A stretch of 64,000 nucleotides of DNA from Hemibagrus wyckioides (lineage: Eukaryota; Chordata; Actinopteri; Siluriformes; Bagridae). Both the position numbers and the translations under genes were made by a program. Of the stretch, positions 37,813 to 64,000 are shown piece after piece (the stretch's first letter is position 1; each line of letters starts with the position of its first letter). Below the pieces are notes generated by a model that worked only from the letters and a program-made list of their open reading frames with translations, ran no database searches and was not told the DNA's origin. Location of the stretch: NCBI RefSeq assembly GCF_019097595.1, contig NC_080717.1, positions 4,562,501-4,626,500 on the forward strand, read 5' to 3'.

Positions 37813-37855
37813 TTAGTCTTCATCAAGGAACTGGGGAATTATAGTAGGACTTCTG

Positions 37856-37884
37856 GTGAGTGAGAGAGAGAGAGAGAGAGAGAC
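37856..37884. repeat. Short (GA)n tract
   Basis: GTGAGTGAGAGAGAGAGAGA on the plus strand. On the minus strand it forms an almost ideal polypyrimidine tract before an AG acceptor at 37854-37853. Confidence 0.6.
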
Positions 37885-38174
37885 ACATTTCACATTGCAC
37901 CATGACATGATTGATGTCCAAAGTTTTTGTTCTTTTTGTTTCGCACTGGAGTTACAAAGACGATGAAGATGACGAGTATTGAATATCACATCATACACTA
38001 TAATCAGCATGATACATGCAGTAACGTGTGAAGTAATGTGATGTGTGCAAATGACTAACCAAACTAAGACTGTGTTCAAAACATACTAATTTTCATGACC
38101 TTCTAAATTAGTAAATGTAATAAATGCTAAATATAAGGTCATAGAATGTGATTTGACATGGAGATTATGACATA

Positions 38175-38245
38175 TATATATACAGTACATACATTATGAT
38201 ATATATATATATATATATATATACATACATACATACATACATATC
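38175..38245. repeat. (TA)n/(CATA)n microsatellite
   Basis: TA runs followed by six CATA units, in AT-rich DNA between the possible 3' end and the alternative exon of mgarp. Confidence 0.8.
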
Positions 38246-38746
38246 GGAGCATGTGCAGGTTAAGCAGATGACGCTTGACCTGTTGGGGGGGGGGTAATTT
38301 ATCATCAGTCTTATGATATTTTATAAACAGTACAGTTTTAAACTAAAATTATTTTTAAGGCCAGGCACTAAGCAATTTTTGATATTTTTATTTATCCAAG
38401 TAAATGTATATTAATTAAAAAATTATTTTTTTATTTTCATACTTGTACAACACATGAAAACAAATAGAAAATTATTTATGTAAATATTTTATTTTTCAGG
38501 TATGTGTCAAACAGGTACTTTTAAACCACTTTTTATTGTTTTTATATTGCTTTATAACCTCCATAATTTCTCTGGGCTTAAAGCCAGATAGTGAGTTAGA
38601 GTTTTGTTAAGATTTATATTTTTTCTAAGAATACACAATCATACATGCAAATAATTTTTTCCCAAAAAAATTAAATGAAATAGATTAGAGTTTCAAACCT
38701 GGTCTTAATTGTTGGAATGATATAAATAAGAATGTTGTGATATTAC

Positions 38747-39469
38747 CTGCTACCTGTTCTGCTGGCTCCTCCTCCTCCTCAGGAGCTGGGATGATCCCAC
38801 CACTCACTTGGGAATCTCCTAAAACCTTAACCTTCTTGTCTGTTTTGGGGGCTCCCTCCAGCATGACTACCACATATTCATGCTCAGGTTCCTCCAGAGC
38901 AGCAGAGGGTGCTGTGGTTTCAGGTGAAGTTTCAGGTGCCACAACCGGACTCGCTGCATCTTCAGCAGGACTTTCTGTGACCACTTGGACCTCAGTAGCT
39001 TCTGGGACAACTGGAGATTCTGAGGACGTAACTGCAATCTCTGTTACTAAAGGGACTGGTACCTCTTCTGGGGCAACTGATGGAGCTTTGTCTGCAACGG
39101 GTACCTCTTCAACAACTGAGGCAACAAGGGCTTCCTCTACTGCTTGGGGAACTGGTACCTCCTCAACTACTGGAGTAACAGCCGGTTCCTCTACTGCTGG
39201 AGTACCTGGTACCTCCTCATCTACTGGAGTAACTGCAGATTCCTCAACTGTTGGTGTAGCCGTTATCTCCTCATCTACTGGGGTAACTGGCTCATTCTTG
39301 AGTACTGGGGCAACACTGGCTTCCTCTTCTACTGGGGAAACTGGTACCTCCTTAACTACTGGTGCTTCTTCAACAACAGGTGCTAGAGGGGCTTCAACTG
39401 GCTTTTCTTGGTCAACCACTGGCATATCCACAATCGAAGCAGCAACCAATTCTACATGATCCTTGGTCA
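38747..39469 (-). CDS. mgarp: Alternative large 3' exon of mgarp (Pro/Val/Glu-rich repeats)
   Basis: On the minus strand an acceptor (CATATTTCAG|TGACC) opens an exon at 39469 whose phase needs one upstream base, exactly what mgarp exon 3 supplies. It codes about 240 residues, starting TKDHVELVAASIVDMP, then about 15 degenerate repeats of 10-13 residues such as PVVEEAPVVKEVPV and TPVDEEVPGTP. A less repetitive end reads HEYVVVMLEGAPKTDKKVK and then an acidic EEEEE run. Two donors close it: CAG|GTAGCA (end 38754, phase 0) and GCAG|GTAATA (end 38747, phase 1). Candidate terminal exons lie near 37813-37852 (FLDED-stop or KSYYNSPVP-stop). Assignment to mgarp rests on position, strand, phase and the acidic composition typical of MGARP; it was not proven by transcript. 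Confidence 0.6.
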
Positions 39470-39599
39470 CTGAAATATGAAACAACAGCTCAAGTAACCA
39501 AAACATATTACTAATTTATTCTATAGTAGCAGCTATCGTGTTCGTACGGCTGTGAGAGGTTCAGAAGAGGAATATCTTTATAAAATGGAATAAATCTGC

Positions 39600-40000
39600 T
39601 GTAGTTGCTAGTTACCAATTAAATGAAAAACCAACATGAAGTATCTCAATAAGGTTTTGGGCCACCTCAAGCTGCCATAGCTTCAGTGTGTCTTGGCAAT
39701 GAATCTACTTTAAGCTGGTGATGTTTTCATGATGTCATACAGAGACATATGTAACACCCCCCAAAATATCCCAATTTAGGCTGGAGAGTGTGAACCGAGT
39801 GTGAACAGACGATTTATGGAGTTTTCATCCTCATTACACCATTCACTGGGCCCCTGATGACCTTTGAATGGTGGTTCAGTCATCCAGACCAAAGGATAAA
39901 GCTGATCATCGAGAAGAACTTTGGAAAACTAAAAGGGACAACTGGAGACAAACTCGGAGAGCAAAATAAACACCCCAAGCCCCCAAATCCCCCCACCCCA
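39600..40000. repeat. Probable interspersed repeat (unnamed)
   Basis: TCAATAAGGTTTTGGGCCAC and GCATAGCTTCAGTGTG-like text followed by TTTGAATGGTGGTTCAGTCA and CAGACCAAAGGATAAAGC. I recall similar wording from fish mariner-type repeats but cannot place the ends. No coding frame. Confidence 0.3.
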
Positions 40001-40099
40001 ATTGCATAAACCGAGAAACCATTTTTCCCCCTTTAATTTGTCACCAGTCTCTAGTAATAAAACGACTATATATTAATGACTAATGATGAAAATTAAAGT

Positions 40100-40637
<538 letters not shown>

Positions 40638-41167
40638 ACATTAAGGGCCTTGGATATACTTTTATAGCACTACGCCTAAAACAGATCTTGGGAACAGTTT
40701 AGAGGACGCTCTAGCACAATGTACAAGAACAGCTAAAAGACTCCCTCAAGCATGCAACTCATACTGCAATATAATAAGAACGCATAACATTCCAGACTTT
40801 ACTGCCAAATATCACTAAGCAATGCACACACCATAGATGAAAAAAAGGCCCAAGTGTACAGTACATAAACCCGTAATCATAATCTATATGGATTTGGCTA
40901 CAGACACCGAATGAGAAATGAACACAAAACATAGTGTTGAGTTAGGAGCATTTTATTAACGGTTTGAGTTCCTTTGACCGCTCGGAGTACATGACTATAC
41001 CAGAAAGAAAAAACAAAACAAAAAAAATACTTTGGCTTGTTGTTAAATTTATGAATTGCATACAATTTATTTATTTTTAAACAGTACAATATTACATGTT
41101 GTGTAAATGTATAGTCAAAGAAAAGGGGAAAATAAACAGCACACAATCACAGACACACAGCTAACAG

Positions 41168-41170
<3 letters not shown>

Positions 41171-41261
<91 letters not shown>
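41171..41261. repeat. (TA)n microsatellite
   Basis: About 90 bp of pure TA in the presumed 3' UTR of mgarp exon 4. Confidence 0.9.
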
Positions 41262-41264
<3 letters not shown>

Positions 41265-42387
41265 GGCTCAGAAGAGCAAAAAGTCCGATTTTAGGCCGTT
41301 TGATTTTCACAGTATAGTGGCGTGTACAACCAAGTGATATCTGGCAGAAAAGCTTGAACATATTACACAGCCTGTGACAAAAAATTGACAATGCAACACC
41401 AAAAACAATGCAACAAACGTGTAGGATAGAAGGTATGAGGTTTTGCGTGCATTTAATGAGAAAGGCAAGTTAAAGGTTAGCACTTAGATCTGGGATCAGG
41501 TTTGTAAACAGTGAATTTGGTGTAGAAGGGTAAAGGACATGGATAAGGCACGGATGAGGAGACAAAGACTGCTGGTGAGATTTTTGGTCACGTTTCACAG
41601 GTAGCACGAAGTCCACAAGGTTCCTGATATCAGCATATTATTATTATTACTGTTGAGAGGTATTGTCCATGAAGTGGCTTAGAAAGCTCAACCTAGGTAC
41701 CTACTCCTTTAAACAGTAGGAATATAGAAAATATGGATTTCTTTTCATTTAAGGAATATTTCCAGCAACTGATCTATACACAAGACTAACATTAACTGCA
41801 AACTGTAAAGGGAAACTCCACCCACTCTCACACATACTGGATAATTCTTTTGAAAAAGGAACATTTTCAACATCACATTAACAAGAAATCCAGCAATAGA
41901 AGTAACGAAAACAGTGCGAATACTGGACTCAAAGTCCCAGAATGCAATGCAGCTCTATGAGACACGGCTCAGCGAGCGAGCTATGGTCTGTTAGACGACG
42001 AGAGCGACAGTGTTAATAGTAATGGAAGCTGATCTGTTTGAGAAGGGTGCACTGATGATGAGATGAGGACCGACTAAAGGAAAAAGTGCCACAATGCATC
42101 GCTCTCTAAGTAGATTTCTTTAAGAAATAAATGATAATGAAAACTGTTCTTGGTAAAAGTTTCCCTTTAGGTCGAAACAGTACTATAATACACTACTGTG
42201 TTTCAAGACACTGTAAAGATTTCTCTCCAGTGCTAATAAATAAGTGCAACTCTGTCTAACTGCATCTTAAAGGTGCATCTGTTTCAACAAATAAGCAATT
42301 GTGTCTAGCGTTTGTATTGCAAAGTGTCTTTTAGCCGTTTACGAGGCTTTGCTTCTTCTCCAGGTCCTCACTATACACCTTTAAAAC

Positions 42388-42459
42388 TCTGTGTGTGTGT
42401 ATGCGAGTGTGTGTGTGTGTGTGTATGCGAGTGTGTGTGTGTGTGTGTGTGTGTGTGAC
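42388..42459. repeat. (GT)n microsatellite with GTATGCGAGT interruptions
   Basis: Two GT blocks separated by TATGCGA, directly after the mgarp exon 4 stop codon (3' UTR). Confidence 0.85.
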
Positions 42460-42469
42460 CTTAAGCTCC

Positions 42470-51078
<8,609 letters not shown>

Positions 51079-51480
51079 CGCTTCTTCTTTTTAGTGCCAC
51101 AGAAGGAGGAAAACAGCGAAGAAACACACTCAGGCACGGTGGGTCAAGTGGAAGTAAACTGGAGAGAGCAGAGCTGCAGAGAATAAGGGGGTGTGAGAGC
51201 TGTAGTGATGAGTCGGCATTTTGAATCGGTTCTTTTCGGTGAAAGAGTCGACTCACATATTACAGTCGTTTATTGAACTGTAATGTAACTTGAACTCTTC
51301 CTTGAAACGTTTTAGATCTTTAATTGTCATTTATAAAGGGATATTAATTGGTTGGAAATAAATAAATAAACAATAATAAATAAATAAGCAATATCAATGA
51401 ACCGGGAGACGAAAGAGTCGGCTCCTATACGCGTGCTAAGCCAACTGCTCTGGAGCTATGCGTGATTACGTCACGCGCAT
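51079..51480 (-). promoter_or_regulatory. mgarp: mgarp upstream region with a repeat
   Basis: Sequence upstream of the mgarp start codon. 51205-51480 carries matching GAAAGAGTCGACTC and GAAAGAGTCGGCTC words about 180 bp apart and a GGTTCTTTTCGGTGAAAGAG stretch, familiar from fish interspersed repeats. No TATA box was identified. Confidence 0.35.
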
Positions 51481-52190
51481 TCTGGAAGTTATTATTATTA
51501 TTTTTTTTTTAAGCATTATTTTTTATTTTGTTATGATTTTTTTTACAATAAATATATATATTAGTCGCCTTGTTGTATCCGTATGTCTTGCAATATTTTG
51601 TATTTTTTTTACTGAACCGTATCGTGATTTATATCTTATACACATTTGCCCTTCATATTTTTTGCAAACTAGCAATTTAGCTTGTTTGTATCAGGCAGCT
51701 TAACGATATTTTGGTTTTACACGCAGGAAAATAAGTTTATTTTTGTCATCGCAAAAATATCGCGATGTGAGGGTGGTATCTAATTGGTCCAGACTATCCC
51801 ACGTGACCACGTGACCTAATAAGGTCCGCCCCCCCCGTTATGACAAAATACAAGTAACATTTTCCTGTGTAAATCTTACACATCATAAATAAATTCAGTT
51901 TTTTAGAAAGAATTACATAGAATTGTATAATTTATGCAACTTTTCTGTCATTATCCTGAACCTTTATATTCTGAAGATACTCACTGGAAGTGGCACGTGA
52001 CGCCATTTTGTACTTAAGCAACACATTGAGGCACCAAAAACATTACATTAAAATATTCTTAAATCTTTGACAAAACAGTTTATTAGGATGAAGACTGTTT
52101 TAAAAAAAACTTTTAAAATATTGTACTAGTTTCTAAAACACCAGTTTCTACAAAATAAACAAGATCATGCTTAATTTGAATGGTTCGAAG
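51481..52190. other. Intergenic DNA; nothing recognised
   Basis: AT-rich sequence with poly-T runs and a short CCCCCC run near 51832. No coding or repeat family could be named. Confidence 0.4.
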
Positions 52191-52214
52191 GTCACAGTTC
52201 AGTGTGTCCACTAT

Positions 52215-52637
<423 letters not shown>

Positions 52638-52689
52638 CTGTTACAAGATACAACACACCCATGTGAGTCTAGAAAAAAGTGTTAGTTGT

Positions 52690-53105
52690 AGTAGTGCAAT
52701 GTGAGAATGTTATCGTCTGTCACATACAGGTGAGATATTGCACACTGTTATTGCGAATGGTATGAATGATCTCCTGTAACGTTCTCTGTGACACGAGTCT
52801 TTTGGAGAATGAGCTCCATTGACTCTGTAGTGTGTTGTAGAGTGGATGAGACGGATTGTCTACGATGGAGAGCAGTTTGGTCAGTGACCTCCTGTTCCTC
52901 ACTGACTCTCCAGTTGTCCTATGATGTCCTATGATAGATGTGTCCTATGATAGATCCAGCCTTGTAAATTAGCTTGTTAATCCTGCTGGCATCCCTGGTG
53001 CTGATGCTGCAATCTCCCAGCAGACCACAACACAGTAAATGGCTCTCACCACCACAGACTGGTACAAGATCTCCAGCATCTTGTTACATTTTGTTATTCA
53101 CACCT
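52690..53105 (-). mobile_element. 3' fragment of a LINE (C-terminus of its ORF)
   Basis: Read on the minus strand, 53095-52990 encodes KMLEILYQSVVVRAIYCVV-like text followed, after frame breaks, by HPLYNTLQSQWSSFSKRL (52902-52720). This is the pattern seen after the reverse transcriptase domain in fish L2/RTE-like LINEs (a YRAVVES-type helix and the DPSHPLH-type motif). It is decayed. Confidence 0.6.
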
Positions 53106-54068
53106 CTTTATTTATTTACCTGAAGAGTTTGCAATTCCTGGCAGCTTGAACATGTTCAGCTTATTATATTTTATTACACTGTTAATAACACAGACCAACC
53201 AAAATGTTAAGAGAAATAATCAAAGCTTAAAACTGTTTAAATCCTAATGCAACTCCAAGTACTTTATTAAAGATGTTTATAGGCATTGTTGAGAAAAGAC
53301 TCAGGTAGCGCTAATGTAAAGGGGAATATTTACACAGGGTATGTGGTGCATAAAGTGCAAAATAGATCAGATTTCAGTTGAATACAGTTTTCTATTGTTT
53401 AGTTATTCAAATTTACATTTTATAGTATCATTTTAATCAGAAATGCTCAAGTGGTGTGTAAATGATTACCTGCAATAGCTTTGGAGGTTTTTCCTTATGT
53501 TGTGGTTTATTATTTACCCCCCACCCCACCCCCCATTCTGTAGTGGTTATAAACAGTACACTTACACCAGATACCCCTGTTTATACCATTTAGCTCTGAT
53601 TCTTTAGTAGTTTTCATTTTGTTGTGGATTATATCTTACCTCTTACCTCCCCCTTTAATTTCTCAACCTCTTGTATGTCTACAACACTGAACCTTTACAC
53701 TAGAGCTCAAATATCTGTAAAGATGTCCATTACACAAAGAAATATTGAACACATTTACATCTTTATTATACATGACTATAGATGACACTGAAGCAGTGAA
53801 ACAAAACTGGTCCAGGAAACAAATCTGTAAGCAGAAAGAAAGACTGATTAGCTGTGTTATGTAACAATAATAATAAGTAGTAGTAGTGGTAGTAAATACT
53901 CTATGTGAGTCAAAGATGAGACCAGAGGTCTGCACAGGTCAATACTGTTCATTTTATGAGCAACTTTTAAGTGTAGCCTAAGTTTTGGGTGATATCACAT
54001 TTCCATCACATCATTATACTTTATACAAGCTCCTCAGTAGGAGCTGAAGCCTTAGTGTTGCTTACACT
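53106..54068. other. ndufc1 3' flank; no gene
   Basis: Non-coding. A minus-strand AATAAA (TTTATT at about 53762-53767 on plus) gives ndufc1 a plausible 3' UTR of about 300 bp. A C-rich run lies at 53515-53533. Confidence 0.4.
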
Positions 54069-54972
54069 TTACTCCAGTCCATTGCTGGCTTTATATTCCT
54101 GCACGTCGCTCCAGTGCCTTTTGAACAGCTATGAAAAAAAGACATTTTTTTCGATCATTTAGCAACTTAAAATGTGTAAATTATTTCTGAAAAGAGGCTG
54201 CACTACAAATCGGTCAGCATTACCATAGTCCACAGGAGAGCTGTGGTCCCGAAGGCTAGACCCACTCTCAGCAAGTTCGGCTTGGAAGGATCCGGCTTGG
54301 ATGCGGTGAAAGCATTTCTGCTCACGACTGAGGAAAGGAAAAACAGCAGAAATGTATGATTAATTTCTATGTCACAGCTTGATGGCACAGTTTGATGAAA
54401 AGAATGAAACGCAAAAGGGAGACTAATACAGAGAATAATACAACAAAACGGTCAGGTACCATGAGAAAAAGAAAGAATTATATATAAAAAAAAGAGTGGG
54501 GGGGAGGACAATATGATGTTAGAAAAACTATAAAAATATCTAGCAAGACTGTACATCTATAATGTATGATATGTAAGGAATAAGCACACTTGTGCTGTAT
54601 TAAATGAATAACAATAATAATATTGGAGTTCAGATGCAAAGTGACTTCCTGTCACCATAATGAGGATCATTATTTTCTAACAGTAGCTTTAAACAGCAGT
54701 TCCTTCACCATTGTAATGTTTCATTGACAATCCAAACGTTTTATTGTAGTTTATACACAAACACCTACACCATGCTAGGCTAAGCTAGGCTAAGAGATAA
54801 ACTAAGGTCAGCCATGCAGCCCTAGCTAGCTACTATGACCGAATGAAAACACGTATTTTACTTTAGTATAAGAAAGTATTAACGCACTGTACCAAGCCCA
54901 AGCACTACCCACATGTCAATACTTACTTTTATTTAAAGTCGAAGTTCGCAGTAATAACCGACCGAGAGGCAT
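54069..54972 (-). CDS. ndufc1: NADH dehydrogenase [ubiquinone] 1 subunit C1 (complex I KFYI)
   Basis: Exons on the minus strand: 54972-54927, 54327-54224 and 54128-54069, phases 1 and 0, 69 aa (human 76). It is a small single-pass accessory subunit of mitochondrial complex I in the inner membrane. Residues 1-15 (MPLGRLLLRTSTLNK) are a basic presequence. The conserved body follows: SRNAFTASKPDPSKPNLL, the membrane helix RVGLAFGTTALLWTMLF, and the tail HWSDVQEYKASNGLE, which matches the human YKRRNGLE ending. It is head to head with naa15, about 1.5 kb between start codons, as in mammals. Introns are short and free of large repeats. The start is the first ATG and gives the expected length. Confidence 0.92.
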
Positions 54973-55509
54973 TTTGACACTAACAAGAGGACGAGCTGCT
55001 CGATTAAATCGGTGTTCGATTAAACGCCCCTGAAAGGCCATTCAAACACACGCCGAGCAATCGATGTAGTTTTTCAAGTAATCCTGAAACGAGTATAAAA
55101 AACATTTTTAATTTTTTTTAAAGATGCTTATATTAGCAGCATTAAATTATAAAGCCTTAAGTTCAACTAAATTCAATTCAATTCAATTTATTTTGTATAG
55201 CGCCTTTTGCAATGAACATTGTCTCAAAGCAGCTTTACAAAAGAAGAAAAACAGAGAAAGGGGAGGGGGAAAATAAATAAAAATAAAATAAATAAATAAA
55301 TAAAAATAACTAAATAACTAGAAATAAGAGTAAATGATTCAATTTAATAATTAAACTATTTTATCATTAATGAGTAAGCCTGTGGCAACGGTGGCAAGGA
55401 AAAACTCCCTGGGATGGAATAAGGAAGAAAGTAAGTAATGCATTCAAAGCATTAATCCACTTTATCTGGAGATGTCTGTTAAAAAAAAAGCATGAACTAT
55501 GCATTAATA

Positions 55510-55890
55510 TACACTATATTGCCAAATGTTTTGTAACACCCCTCCAAATCATTGAATTCAGGTGTTGTTTTTCAGGGGTTGGACTCGGCCCCATAGTTCC
55601 AGTGAAAGGAACTCTTAATGCTTCAGCTTCATACCAAGACATTTTGGACAATTTCATCCTCCCAAATTTGTGGGAACAGTTTGGGGATGTCCCCTTCCTG
55701 TTCCAACATGACTGCACACCAGTGCACAAAGCAAGGTCCATAAAGACATGGGTAAGAAAGTTTGGTGTGGAGGAACTTGACTGACCTGCACAGAGTCCTG
55801 ACCTCAACCCCATAGAACACCTTTGGGATGAATTAGAGAGGAGACTGCGAGCCAGGCCAAAACTGGGACGTCTGCCTTTACCTGCACATG

Positions 55891-55893
<3 letters not shown>
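55510..55893 (+). mobile_element. Tc1-like remnant, family 2, copy 7
   Basis: Left end ACTATATTGCCAAATGTTTT, forward through [20 protein letters not shown] and [16 protein letters not shown]. After GCGAGCCAGGCC it jumps to an inverted near-terminal piece (AACTGGGACGTCTGCCTTTA). Confidence 0.82.
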
Positions 55894-55957
<64 letters not shown>

Positions 55958-56175
55958 CATAAATATTTATATTAGTTTAATATTGAATATATAATATAAA
56001 ATGTTGATTGTACCACAGTAAAAAGTGCAAAGTACAAAGACTCCTAATTAATAAATATTATATATTTTTTATTTAGGTTTATAGGTTTATAAGAGCCTAT
56101 AAATTAGTTGTAGTATTTTTGGTACATGTACACTGGCAAATATGATGATTATTATTATTATTAGTAGTAGTAGTA

Positions 56176-56223
<48 letters not shown>

Positions 56224-56225
56224 TT
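55890..56225. repeat. (TA)n(GA)n and (TAG)n(TAA)n microsatellites
   Basis: TA and GA runs at 55890-55955, and AGTAGTAGTAGTAATAATAA continuing as about 15 TAA units to 56225. Confidence 0.9.
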
Positions 56226-56490
56226 TATTAATAAGTATTTCAGTGTAGTTTGCACGATTTTACCCGGAAGAGAAGATCGGCCTACGCGCATGCGCAGACA
56301 GCAGGTTGTCCCGGAGAAAAGCCGAGTCCGCCATGTTGGTTCCGTCACCACGTGAAGACTCCTGATCCAAAAAGACAGTGAAGTTTTCGGGGGGTGTAAT
56401 TTAGCAGAACCCGATCCGGGAGAGGATTCTCATCACAGCCCAGCTGCAGCTCTGATTCATGTTAATAGCACAGTGAGAGCAGTGACAGCA
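56226..56490 (+). promoter_or_regulatory. naa15: naa15 promoter and 5' UTR
   Basis: CpG-rich, TATA-less region with classical housekeeping motifs in order: ETS (ACCCGGAAGAG near 56261), NRF1 palindrome GCGCATGCGC (56286-56295), YY1-type CCGCCATGTTGG (56328-56339) and an E-box CACGTG (56349-56354). The YY1 motif often marks the start site, which would put it near 56330 and leave a 5' UTR of about 160 bases. Confidence 0.7.
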
Positions 56491-63998
<7,508 letters not shown>

Positions 63999-64000
63999 AG

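Larger units (their letters stand above)
54973..56225. other. Spacer between ndufc1 and naa15, repeat-rich
   Basis: Contains the ndufc1 5' flank, a fish interspersed repeat at about 55165-55250 (GTATAGCGCCTTTTGCAATG and CATTGTCTCAAAGCAGCTTT), (AAATA)n tracts to about 55310, family-2 Tc1 copy 7, a (TA)n(GA)n tract (55890-55955) and a (TAG)n(TAA)n tract (56153-56225). Confidence 0.6.

Noticed and set aside
38737..39459. 240-codon plus-strand Ser/Thr-rich frame
   Set aside because: Exact antisense of the mgarp alternative exon, which has a proper acceptor, donors and compatible phase on the minus strand.

Overview
This is vertebrate nuclear DNA, almost certainly from a ray-finned (teleost) fish. 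All genes are split by GT-AG introns. The spaces between exons are packed with Tc1/mariner-like remnants, tRNA-derived SINEs of the kind common in fish, and very long microsatellites. A catfish or another ostariophysan is possible from the repeat content, but that is a guess.

Six protein-coding genes are recognisable. From left to right they are c1qtnf2 (+, 913-5371), noct/nocturnin (+, 14607-20467), elf2 (-, 30891-22543), mgarp (-, 51078-42470, with an alternative 3' exon at 39469-38747), ndufc1 (-, 54972-54069) and naa15 (+, 56491 to the right edge, about residues 1-513 of a protein of about 866). Each exon chain was rebuilt from splice sites and reading phase, and each closes in frame: c1qtnf2 307 aa, noct 431 aa, elf2 488 aa, mgarp 217 aa, ndufc1 69 aa. 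From memory, NOCT-ELF2-MGARP-NDUFC1-NAA15 is also the order and orientation on human 4q31.1. C1QTNF2 is on human chromosome 5, so the left end of the window crosses a synteny boundary.

Layout: 1-5.4 kb c1qtnf2, whose single coding intron holds two Tc1-like elements nested in a TA microsatellite plus a third Tc1-like remnant. 5.4-14.4 kb has no gene and is dominated by a 6.4 kb ACACACTACACACATATAC-type array with higher-order repeats. 14.4-20.6 kb noct. 20.6-34.8 kb elf2, with a distal CpG promoter near 34.3-34.8 kb and an internal promoter near 27.8-28.0 kb that feeds an alternative first exon. 34.8-38 kb intergenic, with a degenerate satellite. 38-51 kb mgarp, with an inverted repeat bracketing one of two alternative 3' ends. 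51-56 kb repeats and ndufc1. 56.2-64 kb naa15, with GC-rich promoter motifs and two intronic minisatellites.

Three of the genes are linked to mitochondria: mgarp (mitochondrial membrane/trafficking), ndufc1 (complex I) and noct (an NADP(H) phosphatase with a mitochondrial form). naa15 is the auxiliary subunit of the NatA N-terminal acetyltransferase, elf2 is an ETS transcription factor, and c1qtnf2 is a secreted collagen/C1q adipokine-like protein. No operon-like logic is expected.

The most interesting signals are the two mutually compatible 3' ends of mgarp with an inverted repeat around one of them, the internal elf2 promoter, two orphan candidate first exons (near 33.0 and 37.3 kb), a perfect 16-bp RFX-type palindrome at 31345, and the organisation of the 6.4 kb array. 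I saw no clearly new molecular system.
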